Shown: one piece after another, positions 8,601 through 15,168 of the stretch
Position numbering within the stretch: position 1 is the stretch's first letter
Layout of the letters: each line of letters begins with the position of its first letter
NCBI GenBank assembly: GCA_001556995.1
Contig: LSKF01000160.1
Span: 1 to 28,109 of the forward strand
Length of the DNA stretch: 28,109 nucleotides
Origin: Erythrobacteraceae bacterium CCH12-C2
GTDB lineage: Bacteria > Pseudomonadota > Alphaproteobacteria > Sphingomonadales > Sphingomonadaceae
Direction of reading: 5' to 3'
Notes under the pieces: generated by a model
The model's input: only the letters and a program-made list of their open reading frames with translations
Told to the model about the DNA's origin: nothing
Databases searched by the model: none
Translations under genes and position numbers: made by a program

Positions 8601-9197
8601 GGTGGCGGGATCGAAGAGGCGCAAGGATTCGAGCTCGTCGCCGAAGAAATCGAGCCTGAGGCCCGCATCGAGGCTGGAGGGGAAGATGTCGACAATCGAC
8701 CCGCGCACCGCGAATTCGCCGTGGTCGATCACTGTGTCGGTGCGGCTGTACCCTTGGCGGACCAGCAGCGCGGCAAGGCTTTCGTGACCGATCTGAGTGC
8801 CGACCCGGAATTCGCGCACGCTCTCGCGCACCCGGAACGGGGTAAGCACGCGCTGGAGCACGGCGTTGACCGTGGTCACCAGCAATTGCTGCGCCTCGCC
8901 CGGGCGCTGCAGCCGGTGCAGCGCGGCGAGGCGCTGGGCACTGATCGTCAGTGCGGGGCTGGCGCGGTCATAGGGGAGGCAGTCCCACGCCGGAAACTCG
9001 ATCACCTCGATCTCAGGCGCGAAGAACCGCGCCGCTTCGGCAGCCGCGCGCATCGCGGCATCATCAGGCGCGATGAACACTGCCCGGCGCTTGGCCGCGC
9101 GCGCCAGATCGGCCAGCACCAGCGGCAGGCTCCCGCGCGGGAGCGAGGACAGGGTCAGCGGATCGCGGGCCGCAAGGATGCGATTAAGATCGGGCAT
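5697..9197 (-). CDS. mfd: Transcription-repair coupling factor Mfd
   Basis: Mfd removes RNA polymerase stalled at DNA lesions and recruits UvrA for nucleotide excision repair. The 1166 residues match the family's usual length. In order: a UvrB-like damage-recognition module (about 1-350); a basic linker RRKKKRR near 466-472; the RNA-polymerase interaction domain (about 485-560) starting SRGDLVVHIEHGIGRYLGLE; the RecG-like translocase with Walker A GDVGFGKT at 634-641, the DEEQ box at 735-738 (VIVDEEQRFG) and TATPIPRTL near 761-769; second helicase lobe motifs including STTIVESGLDIP and QLRGRVGR; and a C-terminal TRCF domain. The tail ends in an Ala/Lys-rich run. It lies 49 bases after sdhE on the same strand, a plausible two-gene operon. 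Confidence 0.98.
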   Translation of the reverse strand: MPDLNRILAARDPLTLSSLPRGSLPLVLADLARAAKRRAVFIAPDDAAMRAAAEAARFFAPEIEVIEFPAWDCLPYDRASPALTISAQRLAALHRLQRPGEAQQLLVTTVNAVLQRVLTPFRVRESVREFRVGTQIGHESLAALLVRQGYSRTDTVIDHGEFAVRGSIVDIFPSSLDAGLRLDFFGDELESLRLFDPATQRTVERIDSHLLLPASEALVDDESIKRFRTRYRELFGANATQDPLYEAVSDGRRLAGMEHWLPLFEERLATLFDHLGKGDVVVIDQGALGAAEERLTDIGDYHEQRSKIASEKKGSYRPLAADALYLTRAEFNGALTTAPAHRASGFAADDGAGVIDFGFRSGRDFAPERGRGENVYEAAAAHLKAVAKSGRKALFAAYSTGSARRIASILEEAGAPTALADSWQQALGLAAKAKAAVVVLPLEHGFASDTLDLVTEADVLGDRLVRRKKKRRDSDAFLAELQALSRGDLVVHIEHGIGRYLGLEPIPVGKSQHDCVALEYAGGDKLFIPVENLDVLTRYGSSEQAVPLDRLGGEAWQRRRAKLKERITAIAGELMQVAAARALRQATVLAADPSSLTQFTDRFPWAETDDQERAIADVLADLESGRPMDRLVCGDVGFGKTEVALRAAFVAAMNGQQVAIVAPTTLLARQHYQNFVERFAGFPLQVGRLSRLVSSKEAAETREGLENGQIDLVVGTHAILSKSTKFKNLGLVIVDEEQRFGVTHKEKLKQLRADVHVLTLTATPIPRTLQMAMSGLRELSTIQTPPVDRLAVRTYVMEWDDMVIREALLREHHRGGQSFIVVPRISDMADVEEWLREHVPEIKSVSAHGQMSPGEVEERMGAFYDRKYDVLLSTTIVESGLDIPSANTIIIHRADRFGLAQLYQLRGRVGRAKLRAYAYLTHEKDVALSEVAQKRLKVLGDLDSLGAGFQLASHDLDIRGAGNLLGDEQSGHIREVGFELYQALLEEAILAAKAGEMGLAAARDKITPQITVDAPIMIPEDYVPDLAVRMALYRRLNQAEGQTEIESLAAEMIDRFGDLPQPTKNLIRLIEIKHQAIAANIAKIDVGARGTLVTFHQEDFPDPVGLIAYAERLNASAKDTAKLRPDMKLVINRAWADPLSRLNGLFQLTKGLSGIVKKAAKAKKAA

Positions 9198-9246
9198 GGG
9201 TTCTCAACAAGCGGCAGGGGCGGGAAGCGTTCCCGCGATGCGCGCC

Positions 9247-9525
9247 CTAGCGCGGAATATCGACGTAATCGAGCCGCTGCATCATTGCCAGCAGGTCGCC
9301 CGCCAAATGCTCCGGAGGCGGCTGCGAACCCAGCGCCCAGGCCATCACATCGACATCGTCCTCATCGAGCAGCGCTTCGAACCACGCCAGCGCCTCCTCG
9401 CCCCATTCGGCGTGGTAGCGATCATAGAAGCCGCCAATCATGTAGTCGGCTTCGCGCGTGCCGCGATGCCATGCGCGGAACTTGGCGCGGGCGAGGCGTT
9501 GTTCGAAGGAAGGGGTATCGGTCAT
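9247..9525 (-). CDS. sdhE: SdhE-type FAD assembly factor for succinate dehydrogenase
   Basis: A small cytoplasmic protein of 92 residues that promotes covalent flavinylation of SdhA. The RGxxE signature that defines the family is seen as HRGTREADYMIGGF (R21, G22, E25), followed by an acidic C-terminal half with ALLDEDDVDVMAW typical of the five-helix SdhE/Sdh5 fold. Start ATG 9525 is chosen with AGG about eight bases upstream; an in-frame GTG at 9534 is an alternative. The gene is followed by mfd on the same strand and is divergent from recG, a neighbourhood familiar from many alphaproteobacteria. Confidence 0.93.
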   Translation of the reverse strand: MTDTPSFEQRLARAKFRAWHRGTREADYMIGGFYDRYHAEWGEEALAWFEALLDEDDVDVMAWALGSQPPPEHLAGDLLAMMQRLDYVDIPR

Positions 9526-9598
9526 GCCCTGCACCTAGCCACAGCTTCCCGCCGCTTCAACTCGCAAAGACGCCTGCACAGTGTTAGCGAAGGCGACC

Positions 9599-11674
9599 AT
9601 GCGCCCCGAGGCTCTCAACCCGCTGTTCGCCGAAGTCACGACATTCGAAGGTGTCGGGCCCAAGCTGATGAAGCCGCTGGAGAAGCTCGGCCTCAGCCGG
9701 GTGAAGGATGTGGCCTATCACCTGCCCGAACGCTTTGTCAGCCGCCGCGCGATTGCCGATCTAGATGTCGCGAGCGAGGGCGAGCAGGTTATTGTCGCGC
9801 TGACAGCAATCGAACACCGCCCCCCGCGTGCGGGCAGCCGCGGGCCTTATCGGGTGCTGGCGCAGGACGCTAAGGGCAATGTCTGTTCGCTCAACTGGTT
9901 CGGCAAGGCCGCCTACAGCGCAAGGAAACTGGTGCCCGTGGGCGAGACGCGCTGGGTGGCGGGGAGGCTGGACCGCTATGGGGATATGCTCCAGATCGTC
10001 CACCCTGACCATATCGAAGAGGCGAGCGCGGCGCATCTGGGCCGCCTGTCCGAGCCGGTCTATCGCCTGTCCGAAGGCCTCACCCAGCCGCGCGTGGCGA
10101 GCCTTGCGGCGCAGGCCTTGACGCGATTGCCGGACCTGCCGGAATGGATCGAGCCCGGCCAGTTGGCGCAATCGGGCTGGCCCACATGGCGCGACGCGCT
10201 GCGCAGCGGGCACGTGAGCACTGACGAGAAAGCGCGCGACCGGCTTGCTTACGACGAACTGCTGGCAAACAGCCTCGCGCTGTTGCTGGTCAAGGCGGAC
10301 GGACGGCGGCGGCGCGGGCAGGCGCTGGTGGGCGACGGAGGCTTGCGCAAAAAGCTGCAATTGCCCTTCGCGCTGACGGGGGCGCAGGCTCGCTCCATCG
10401 CCGAGATTGAAGGCGATATGGCGCAGGAAGCGCCGATGCTGCGACTGCTGCAAGGCGATGTCGGGGCGGGCAAGACTGTGGTGGCGCTCAATGCCATGCT
10501 GATCGCGGTCGAGGCGGGCAAGCAAGCGGCCTTGCTTGCGCCCACGGAAATCCTCGCGCGCCAGCATTTTGAGACCTTGCGCAAGATGCTCAGCCCCACC
10601 GGGGTGGAAATCGCGCTGCTGACGGGCCGGGCCAAAGGCCGTGAGCGCGAAGGCATCTTGATGGGCCTGCTCGATGGCTCGATCCCGCTGCTGGTCGGCA
10701 CCCATGCGATCTTTCAGGACAGCGTGAATTATCGCGATCTCGGTCTCGTGGTGATCGACGAGCAGCACCGCTTCGGCGTCGCGCAGCGCCTGTCCCTCGC
10801 GGCGAAGGGCCGCCGCGCGCCGCACACCCTTGCCATGACCGCGACGCCGATCCCGCGCTCGCTGACCCTCGCGCAATATGGCGAGATGGACGTGAGCCGC
10901 CTCGACGAGTTGCCACCGGGGCGGCAGGCGATCGATACCCGCGTGGTGCCGCAGGAGCGCATCGAGGAGGTCGTCGCCGGGGTCGAACGCCACCTTGCCA
11001 GCGGCCAGCAGGCCTATTGGGTTTGCCCCATGGTGCGCGAAATCGACGGCGCGCCCGACCTCGCCGATATCGCCGCCGCCGAAGCACGCTACGCCGCGCT
11101 CAGGGAGCGCTTTGGCGATGCGGTGGTGATGGTCCACGGCCAACTGCGCCCCGAGATCAAGGACGCCAACATGGAGCGCTTCGCCAGCGGGCAGGCCAAG
11201 CTGCTGGTGGCGACCACGGTGATCGAGGTCGGCGTCGATGTGCCTGCTGCCACGCTGATGGTTATCGAACAGGCGGAGCGCTTTGGCCTTGCACAATTGC
11301 ACCAACTGCGCGGGCGGGTGGGGCGGGGGAGCGCCAAATCGGTTTGCCTGCTGCTGCGCGGCAATGAGCTGTCGGAAACGGGCAAAAGGCGCCTCGCCCT
11401 GATGCGCGAAACGCAGGACGGGTTCCGGATCGCAGAAGAGGATCTGGAGCTGCGGGGCGGAGGCGAGCTGCTCGGCACGCGGCAATCGGGCGAGGCGGCG
11501 TTCCGGATCGCCAATCTCGATCAGATGCAGCGGCTCTTGCCCATTGCCCATGCCGATGCGCGGCTGCTGATGGAGCGGGACGGGGGCCTCACCAGCGAAC
11601 GGGGCGAGGCCGCGCGGCTGCTGCTGTATTTGTTCGAGCGCGACTGGGGCGTTCAGCTGCTGCGCGGCGGCTAG
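9599..11674 (+). CDS. recG: ATP-dependent DNA helicase RecG
   Basis: RecG regresses stalled replication forks and processes Holliday junctions. The protein is 691 residues from ATG 9599 (AAGG upstream); GTG 9581 would add six residues. The N-terminal wedge/OB domain (about 1-240) carries GVGPKLMKPLEKLGL and YHLPERF. The helicase core shows Walker A GDVGAGKT at about 286-293, the DEQH box at about 387-390 (VVIDEQHRFG), TATPIPRSL, VATTVIEVGVDVP and QLRGRVGRG. The C-terminal part has the ELRGGGELLGTRQSG motif typical of RecG and Mfd TRG motifs. Divergent from sdhE-mfd. Its TAG stop shares bases with the stop of the convergent phosphatase gene (11671-11674). Confidence 0.98.
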   Translation: MRPEALNPLFAEVTTFEGVGPKLMKPLEKLGLSRVKDVAYHLPERFVSRRAIADLDVASEGEQVIVALTAIEHRPPRAGSRGPYRVLAQDAKGNVCSLNWFGKAAYSARKLVPVGETRWVAGRLDRYGDMLQIVHPDHIEEASAAHLGRLSEPVYRLSEGLTQPRVASLAAQALTRLPDLPEWIEPGQLAQSGWPTWRDALRSGHVSTDEKARDRLAYDELLANSLALLLVKADGRRRRGQALVGDGGLRKKLQLPFALTGAQARSIAEIEGDMAQEAPMLRLLQGDVGAGKTVVALNAMLIAVEAGKQAALLAPTEILARQHFETLRKMLSPTGVEIALLTGRAKGREREGILMGLLDGSIPLLVGTHAIFQDSVNYRDLGLVVIDEQHRFGVAQRLSLAAKGRRAPHTLAMTATPIPRSLTLAQYGEMDVSRLDELPPGRQAIDTRVVPQERIEEVVAGVERHLASGQQAYWVCPMVREIDGAPDLADIAAAEARYAALRERFGDAVVMVHGQLRPEIKDANMERFASGQAKLLVATTVIEVGVDVPAATLMVIEQAERFGLAQLHQLRGRVGRGSAKSVCLLLRGNELSETGKRRLALMRETQDGFRIAEEDLELRGGGELLGTRQSGEAAFRIANLDQMQRLLPIAHADARLLMERDGGLTSERGEAARLLLYLFERDWGVQLLRGG

Positions 11675-12171
11675 ACCGCCAGGCTGACGCCTTCCTTAAC
11701 GAAGCGGGCAACGAGGGCTTCGACCCCCTCGGTAATCACCTGCCAAGCTGCTTCGAAATCGGCAGCATCGCCATAATAGGGATCGGCCACAGCCTCGCCC
11801 CGGCGGCGCTCGACCACGTCGAGCAACAGGGAAACCTTGGCCGTCGCATCGCGCGGGGCTCGGCAGCGCAGGCCTTCAAGATTGGCGCGGTCGAGCGCGA
11901 TGATATGGCTGAAGGTGTAGAAATCATTGCGGTCGATCTGGCGGGCTGACTGGCCGCCGATCTCAACTCCGTTGGCCCGGGCGACAGCTATCGCGCGCGG
12001 GTCTGGTGCGTTGCCAATGTGATAGGACGCCGTGCCTGCCGAATCCACGGTGCAATCCAGCCCGCGGCGCAACGCGGCGGCGCGGAACGCACCTTCGGCC
12101 ATGGGTGACCGGCAGATATTGCCGAGACACACAAACAGCACGCTGATGTTGTGACGGACCCCCCCATGCAT
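11671..12171 (-). CDS. Low-molecular-weight protein-tyrosine phosphatase
   Basis: A cytoplasmic phosphatase of 166 residues. The catalytic P-loop CX5R is VCLGNICRSP (C15, R21) and the general-acid motif DPYYG is near residue 130, both intact, so it should be active. The class acts on tyrosine-phosphorylated proteins, often bacterial tyrosine kinases of exopolysaccharide systems, but no kinase is present here. The start ATG 12171 has no strong ribosome-binding site; the P-loop begins only 14 residues in, so little room exists for a later start. It is convergent with recG, with four shared bases CTAG containing both stop codons. Confidence 0.94.
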   Translation of the reverse strand: MHGGVRHNISVLFVCLGNICRSPMAEGAFRAAALRRGLDCTVDSAGTASYHIGNAPDPRAIAVARANGVEIGGQSARQIDRNDFYTFSHIIALDRANLEGLRCRAPRDATAKVSLLLDVVERRRGEAVADPYYGDAADFEAAWQVITEGVEALVARFVKEGVSLAV

Positions 12172-12219
12172 GCGCGGCCGTTATGACAGAATAAACAGGA
12201 TGTCACGCCTTATCTTGTT

Positions 12220-12235
12220 GGTTTCACGTGAAACC
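12220..12235. promoter_or_regulatory. parS-like centromere site (ParB binding)
   Basis: GGTTTCACGTGAAACC is a perfect 16-bp palindrome. Its 14-bp core GTTTCACGTGAAAC is the consensus bound by chromosomal ParB (Spo0J) in bacteria including Caulobacter. It lies in the 130-base gap between the phosphatase start and the ABC1 kinase stop, where no coding constraint explains it. No other copy was seen in the window. Confidence 0.82.
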
Positions 12236-12301
12236 CGCAAGAATCGATCAGGGCGGGAGCTAACGCGGACCTGTGCGCACCTAACGGGGATAGGGTATTG
12301 C

Positions 12302-13684
12302 TTAGGCTGCCTCTGCCGCCAGCGGCGCAGTGCTGCCGAGCACCTCTTCGGTGATCCGGCGGATATTGACCTTGGCCTTCAATCGGGCGCCCAGCAGGGC
12401 AGTGCCGCTGACCTTCCGTTGCACGAACAGCGTTTCAATCGGGGGGAAGGCCCAGGTGTCCTTGTCCTGAGCAATGGCATAGCCTTCTTCGCGCAGCAGC
12501 GGGATGAAGGCGCGGTCGCCGAAGTCGAAGGGGGCATCCGCGCGCATTTCGTTGATGACGATATCGATCATCCGGCCCACCCGCTCGGGGTGCTTTTCGG
12601 CGACGATTGGCATCATGAAACCCGCTTCGATGGTTGCCTGGAGCACCTCCTCGGCATTGCCCTTCAGCCCCGCTTCCAACATCTTGCGATAGCCGTTCGA
12701 TACCACCGGATCGACCGGGCGGCAGGCGCCGAAATCGAGCAGGATGATCTCGCCTGTCTCACGCCGATAGCGGAAATTGGCGAAGTTGGGATCGGTCTGC
12801 ATCACCCCGAATTCAAACAATTCGCGCGCGACCAACCGAATCAGCCGGGCGAAAACCTCATCGCGCCGCTCGGGCGGTTCGTTGCCGAGTTCCTCGATGC
12901 TGACCCCGTCCTCGAAGCTCATGGCGAGGATCGAGCCGCGGGTCAGACCCTCGTGCAGCTTGGGCACGACAAAGCCCGGGGTATCCGCCAGCCGCTCGCG
13001 ATACATCGCCATCTGGCGGCCTTCGCGCTCGTAATCGGCCTCTTCGTGGAGCTGCTGCTTGGCGGCCGCCATCAGCTTGTCCATTTCCAGTTCGGGCGGC
13101 GCGAAGCCGGCTACTTTCAGCAGCGTCATAACATTGTCGACATCGCTGTCGATCGACTTGGCAACGCCCGGATATTGCACCTTGATTGCCAGCTCCTGGC
13201 CATCGCGGGTCAGCGCCTTGTGGACTTGTCCGATACTCGCTGCGGCGATGGGGCGGGGGTTGAACCAGCGGAATTGCTTGCGCCAGTCGGGGCCCCACTC
13301 GGCGCGCAGGACTGTGTCGAGCTGCTTAGTCGGCATGAAATTGGCCTGATCGCGCAAGGTGGCAAGGATTTTTGACAGTTCCTCAGGCAGGAAATCACCC
13401 GCATCGAGGCTGATCATCTGCCCCATCTTCATCGCCGCGCCGCGCAGGTGGCTGAGGCGGTCGGTCATGCGCTGGACATTGCCGGGGGTCAGGATCAGGT
13501 CGCGCGCGGTGATGCCTTCACCGCTGGCGATGCGGCGCGCGCCCTCGGCCACCATGCCGCTCGCGACCCCGCCGACCAGCCGCCCGAAGGTGCCGAAGCG
13601 CGCAATTCGCCCGGCCGGCACGGCGCGCTGGCGGCTCTTGTCATCGGGAAGCTTGTCGAAATCTGGGATCTGGTCGTCAGGCAC
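12302..13684 (-). CDS. ABC1/ADCK (COQ8-type) atypical kinase-like protein, ubiquinone-linked
   Basis: A 460-residue member of the ABC1/UbiB/COQ8 superfamily, ATPases/kinases that support ubiquinone biosynthesis. The KxGQ signature is MKMGQMISLD at about 86-89, the Ala-rich nucleotide loop is AAASIGQVH at about 147-155, the lysine strand is LAIKVQYPGV (K168), the catalytic segment is MQTDPNFANF (about 295-304) and the metal-binding motif is LLDFGA (317-319). The QTDPN catalytic form and the QYPGVAKSIDSDV stretch resemble mitochondrial COQ8/ADCK3 rather than bacterial UbiB, which has HADPHPGN-like residues there. No C-terminal transmembrane pair as in UbiB is obvious. The SDR gene lies upstream on the same strand, 81 bases away. 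The family is certain; the substrate is not. Confidence 0.93.
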   Translation of the reverse strand: MPDDQIPDFDKLPDDKSRQRAVPAGRIARFGTFGRLVGGVASGMVAEGARRIASGEGITARDLILTPGNVQRMTDRLSHLRGAAMKMGQMISLDAGDFLPEELSKILATLRDQANFMPTKQLDTVLRAEWGPDWRKQFRWFNPRPIAAASIGQVHKALTRDGQELAIKVQYPGVAKSIDSDVDNVMTLLKVAGFAPPELEMDKLMAAAKQQLHEEADYEREGRQMAMYRERLADTPGFVVPKLHEGLTRGSILAMSFEDGVSIEELGNEPPERRDEVFARLIRLVARELFEFGVMQTDPNFANFRYRRETGEIILLDFGACRPVDPVVSNGYRKMLEAGLKGNAEEVLQATIEAGFMMPIVAEKHPERVGRMIDIVINEMRADAPFDFGDRAFIPLLREEGYAIAQDKDTWAFPPIETLFVQRKVSGTALLGARLKAKVNIRRITEEVLGSTAPLAAEAA

Positions 13685-13765
13685 GGTCAGGGGATGTCCA
13701 TTTGCGGGAGGCTTATACGCGCAACGGCCTCGGCGAGCCTGCGTTCCTCTCGAAATGGTGCCGCG

Positions 13766-14539
13766 TCAGCTGATGCACAAGCCGCCGTCGACGGCCAAGC
13801 ACTGCCCGGTGATGTAATCCGAATGCGGTGAGGCCAAGAACACTGCCAGCCCCTCCAGCCCAGCATGGTCGCCGGGGCGGCGTAGCGGGATACGCTTGGT
13901 CATCCACTCACCAAAGCGTGGGTCGGCCTTGGCGGTGATGTCCGTCTCATAATAGCCGAAAAGCAGCGCGTTGGCGGTGATTTGGTAGCGCGCCAGTTCA
14001 AACGCGGCGGCACGGGTGAGTCCGTTCAACGCCGCTTTGGAAGCCGCATAATCTGACGATCGGTTGACCCCCATGATCGACTGACCCGATGAGGTCGCAA
14101 TCAGCTTGCCGCCCGGATCCCCCGCAGATGCGCGGGCGATCATGTGGCGGGAGACGTGCTTGTAGACCAGCGCCGCCCCGCGCGTGTTGGTGGCCATGGT
14201 GTGATCCCAACCCTCGGCGGTGATATCGGGTATGGCTGTCCCCGCGCCGGAAATGCCGGCATTGGCGAAGCACACATCAATCCGGCCAAACGCGTCCAGC
14301 GTGGCGGCGGTGGCGGCCGCAACGGATTCTTCATCAGCGACATCACAAGCGAGCGTCAGCACGCCGCCTGCACCGAGCGCCGCCAGTTCGTCCGCAGCAG
14401 CAGCGTTCTTGTCGGCATTGCGCGCCCAGATCGCCACCTGTGCCCCCGCTTTTGCCAGCCCGCGCGCCATGGCGAGGCCGAGGCCGCCATTGCCTCCGGT
14501 AATAACAGCTCTGCGGCCGGTCAGATCGAACAGGTCCAT
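13766..14539 (-). CDS. Short-chain dehydrogenase/reductase (SDR), NAD(P)-dependent
   Basis: A classical SDR of 257 residues. The cofactor loop is TGGNGGLG (14-21), followed by CDVAD (65-69), ANAGISG (92-98), N118 in the MATNTRG helix, S150/S151 in ATSSGQS, and the YxxxK pair Y164/K168 in DYAASKAALN. The C-terminus ends with FLASPHSDYITGQCLAVDGG, the usual SDR tail. All catalytic residues are present. Acidic residues are absent after the second strand (IWARNADKN), where an Arg suggests NADP preference; this is inference. ATG 14539 follows GAGGGGC. The substrate is unknown; 3-oxoacyl-ACP-like or gluconate-type reductase are possible. It may be cotranscribed with the ABC1 kinase. Confidence 0.93.
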   Translation of the reverse strand: MDLFDLTGRRAVITGGNGGLGLAMARGLAKAGAQVAIWARNADKNAAAADELAALGAGGVLTLACDVADEESVAAATAATLDAFGRIDVCFANAGISGAGTAIPDITAEGWDHTMATNTRGAALVYKHVSRHMIARASAGDPGGKLIATSSGQSIMGVNRSSDYAASKAALNGLTRAAAFELARYQITANALLFGYYETDITAKADPRFGEWMTKRIPLRRPGDHAGLEGLAVFLASPHSDYITGQCLAVDGGLCIS

Positions 14540-14585
14540 AGCCCCTCAGGTGGCGCAAACCGGCGCGCGCCGCAAGGATTGCGGG

Positions 14586-14609
14586 AACCCATGCAGGCAA
14601 GGCCAGTTT
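14586..14609 (+). promoter_or_regulatory. Possible EcfG-like promoter before the DUF3429 gene
   Basis: GGAAC, 16 bases, then AGTT, one mismatch from the alphaproteobacterial general-stress sigma consensus GGAAC-N16/17-CGTT. It ends about 9 bases before ATG 14618, which would require a nearly leaderless transcript. Weak evidence. Confidence 0.2.
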
Positions 14610-14617
14610 GTGCCGCC

Positions 14618-15079
14618 ATGGACGGACAAAACACGCTTTCCCTTTCCGCACGCCTACTGGGTTATGCGGGGCTGTTGCCGCAACTTCTATGCATCGCGCT
14701 CATCTTAGCCGGGCACGAGTGGCGCTACTCCGCGCTGGCAGGCGGGTTCTCTTACGCGGCAGCGATCTTCAGCTTTCTCGGCGGAGTATGGTGGGGACAG
14801 GCGGTGCAATCCGGCCGGGCGACGACGGGGGCCTATTGTGTCGCCGTCATGCCCAGCTTGCTGGCAGTGGCGCTGTTCCTGCCTTGGACGTTCGGTTGGG
14901 AATGGCCGGGCCCGGCTTTGCTCTACCTCGGCGCGCTGATCGCGCTTTCGCCGCTGTTCGACCGCGCTTTGGGGTTTGCGGCGAAGGACTTCATGCGTCT
15001 GCGTTGGCACCTCTCGCTAGGTCTTGGCAGTCTTACGATTGCACTTGGATTGCTCGCCGGATCTGTGATCACGCCCTAG
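14618..15079 (+). CDS. DUF3429 family membrane protein
   Basis: A 153-residue hydrophobic protein with about four or five membrane segments. The stretch SYAAAIFSFLGGVWWG (about 44-59) matches the signature of DUF3429, small inner-membrane proteins of unknown role common in alphaproteobacteria. ATG 14618 is chosen because it begins immediately before the first conserved segment; ATG 14591 in frame would add nine residues. It is divergent from the SDR gene with 78 bases between. No function is claimed. Confidence 0.8.
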   Translation: MDGQNTLSLSARLLGYAGLLPQLLCIALILAGHEWRYSALAGGFSYAAAIFSFLGGVWWGQAVQSGRATTGAYCVAVMPSLLAVALFLPWTFGWEWPGPALLYLGALIALSPLFDRALGFAAKDFMRLRWHLSLGLGSLTIALGLLAGSVITP

Positions 15080-15113
15080 CCCACGGCGATGAAGCGGACA
15101 TTGTTGGCAATGA

Positions 15114-15143
15114 ATTAACCACTGCAGCCTAGGAGAAGCTTAA
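15114..15143 (+). promoter_or_regulatory. Two TTAACC half-sites upstream of the CHASE2-EAL gene
   Basis: TTAACC occurs twice in the same orientation about 25 bases apart, within 55 bases of the start codon. TTAACC is the left half of the CtrA box; spacing does not fit a full TTAA-N7-TTAA site, so this is only a weak candidate. Confidence 0.25.
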
Positions 15144-15168
15144 CCGAAACGACGGATCCGGGCTTTTC

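Noticed and set aside
7866..9587. 573-codon open frame on the plus strand
   Set aside because: It lies antisense to mfd and sdhE; its composition (Arg/Gly/His-rich, no domain) is the usual by-product of high-GC codon bias.
9761..11551. 596-codon open frame on the minus strand
   Set aside because: It is antisense to recG, whose helicase motifs are unambiguous; the protein is low-complexity His/Gln/Arg-rich.
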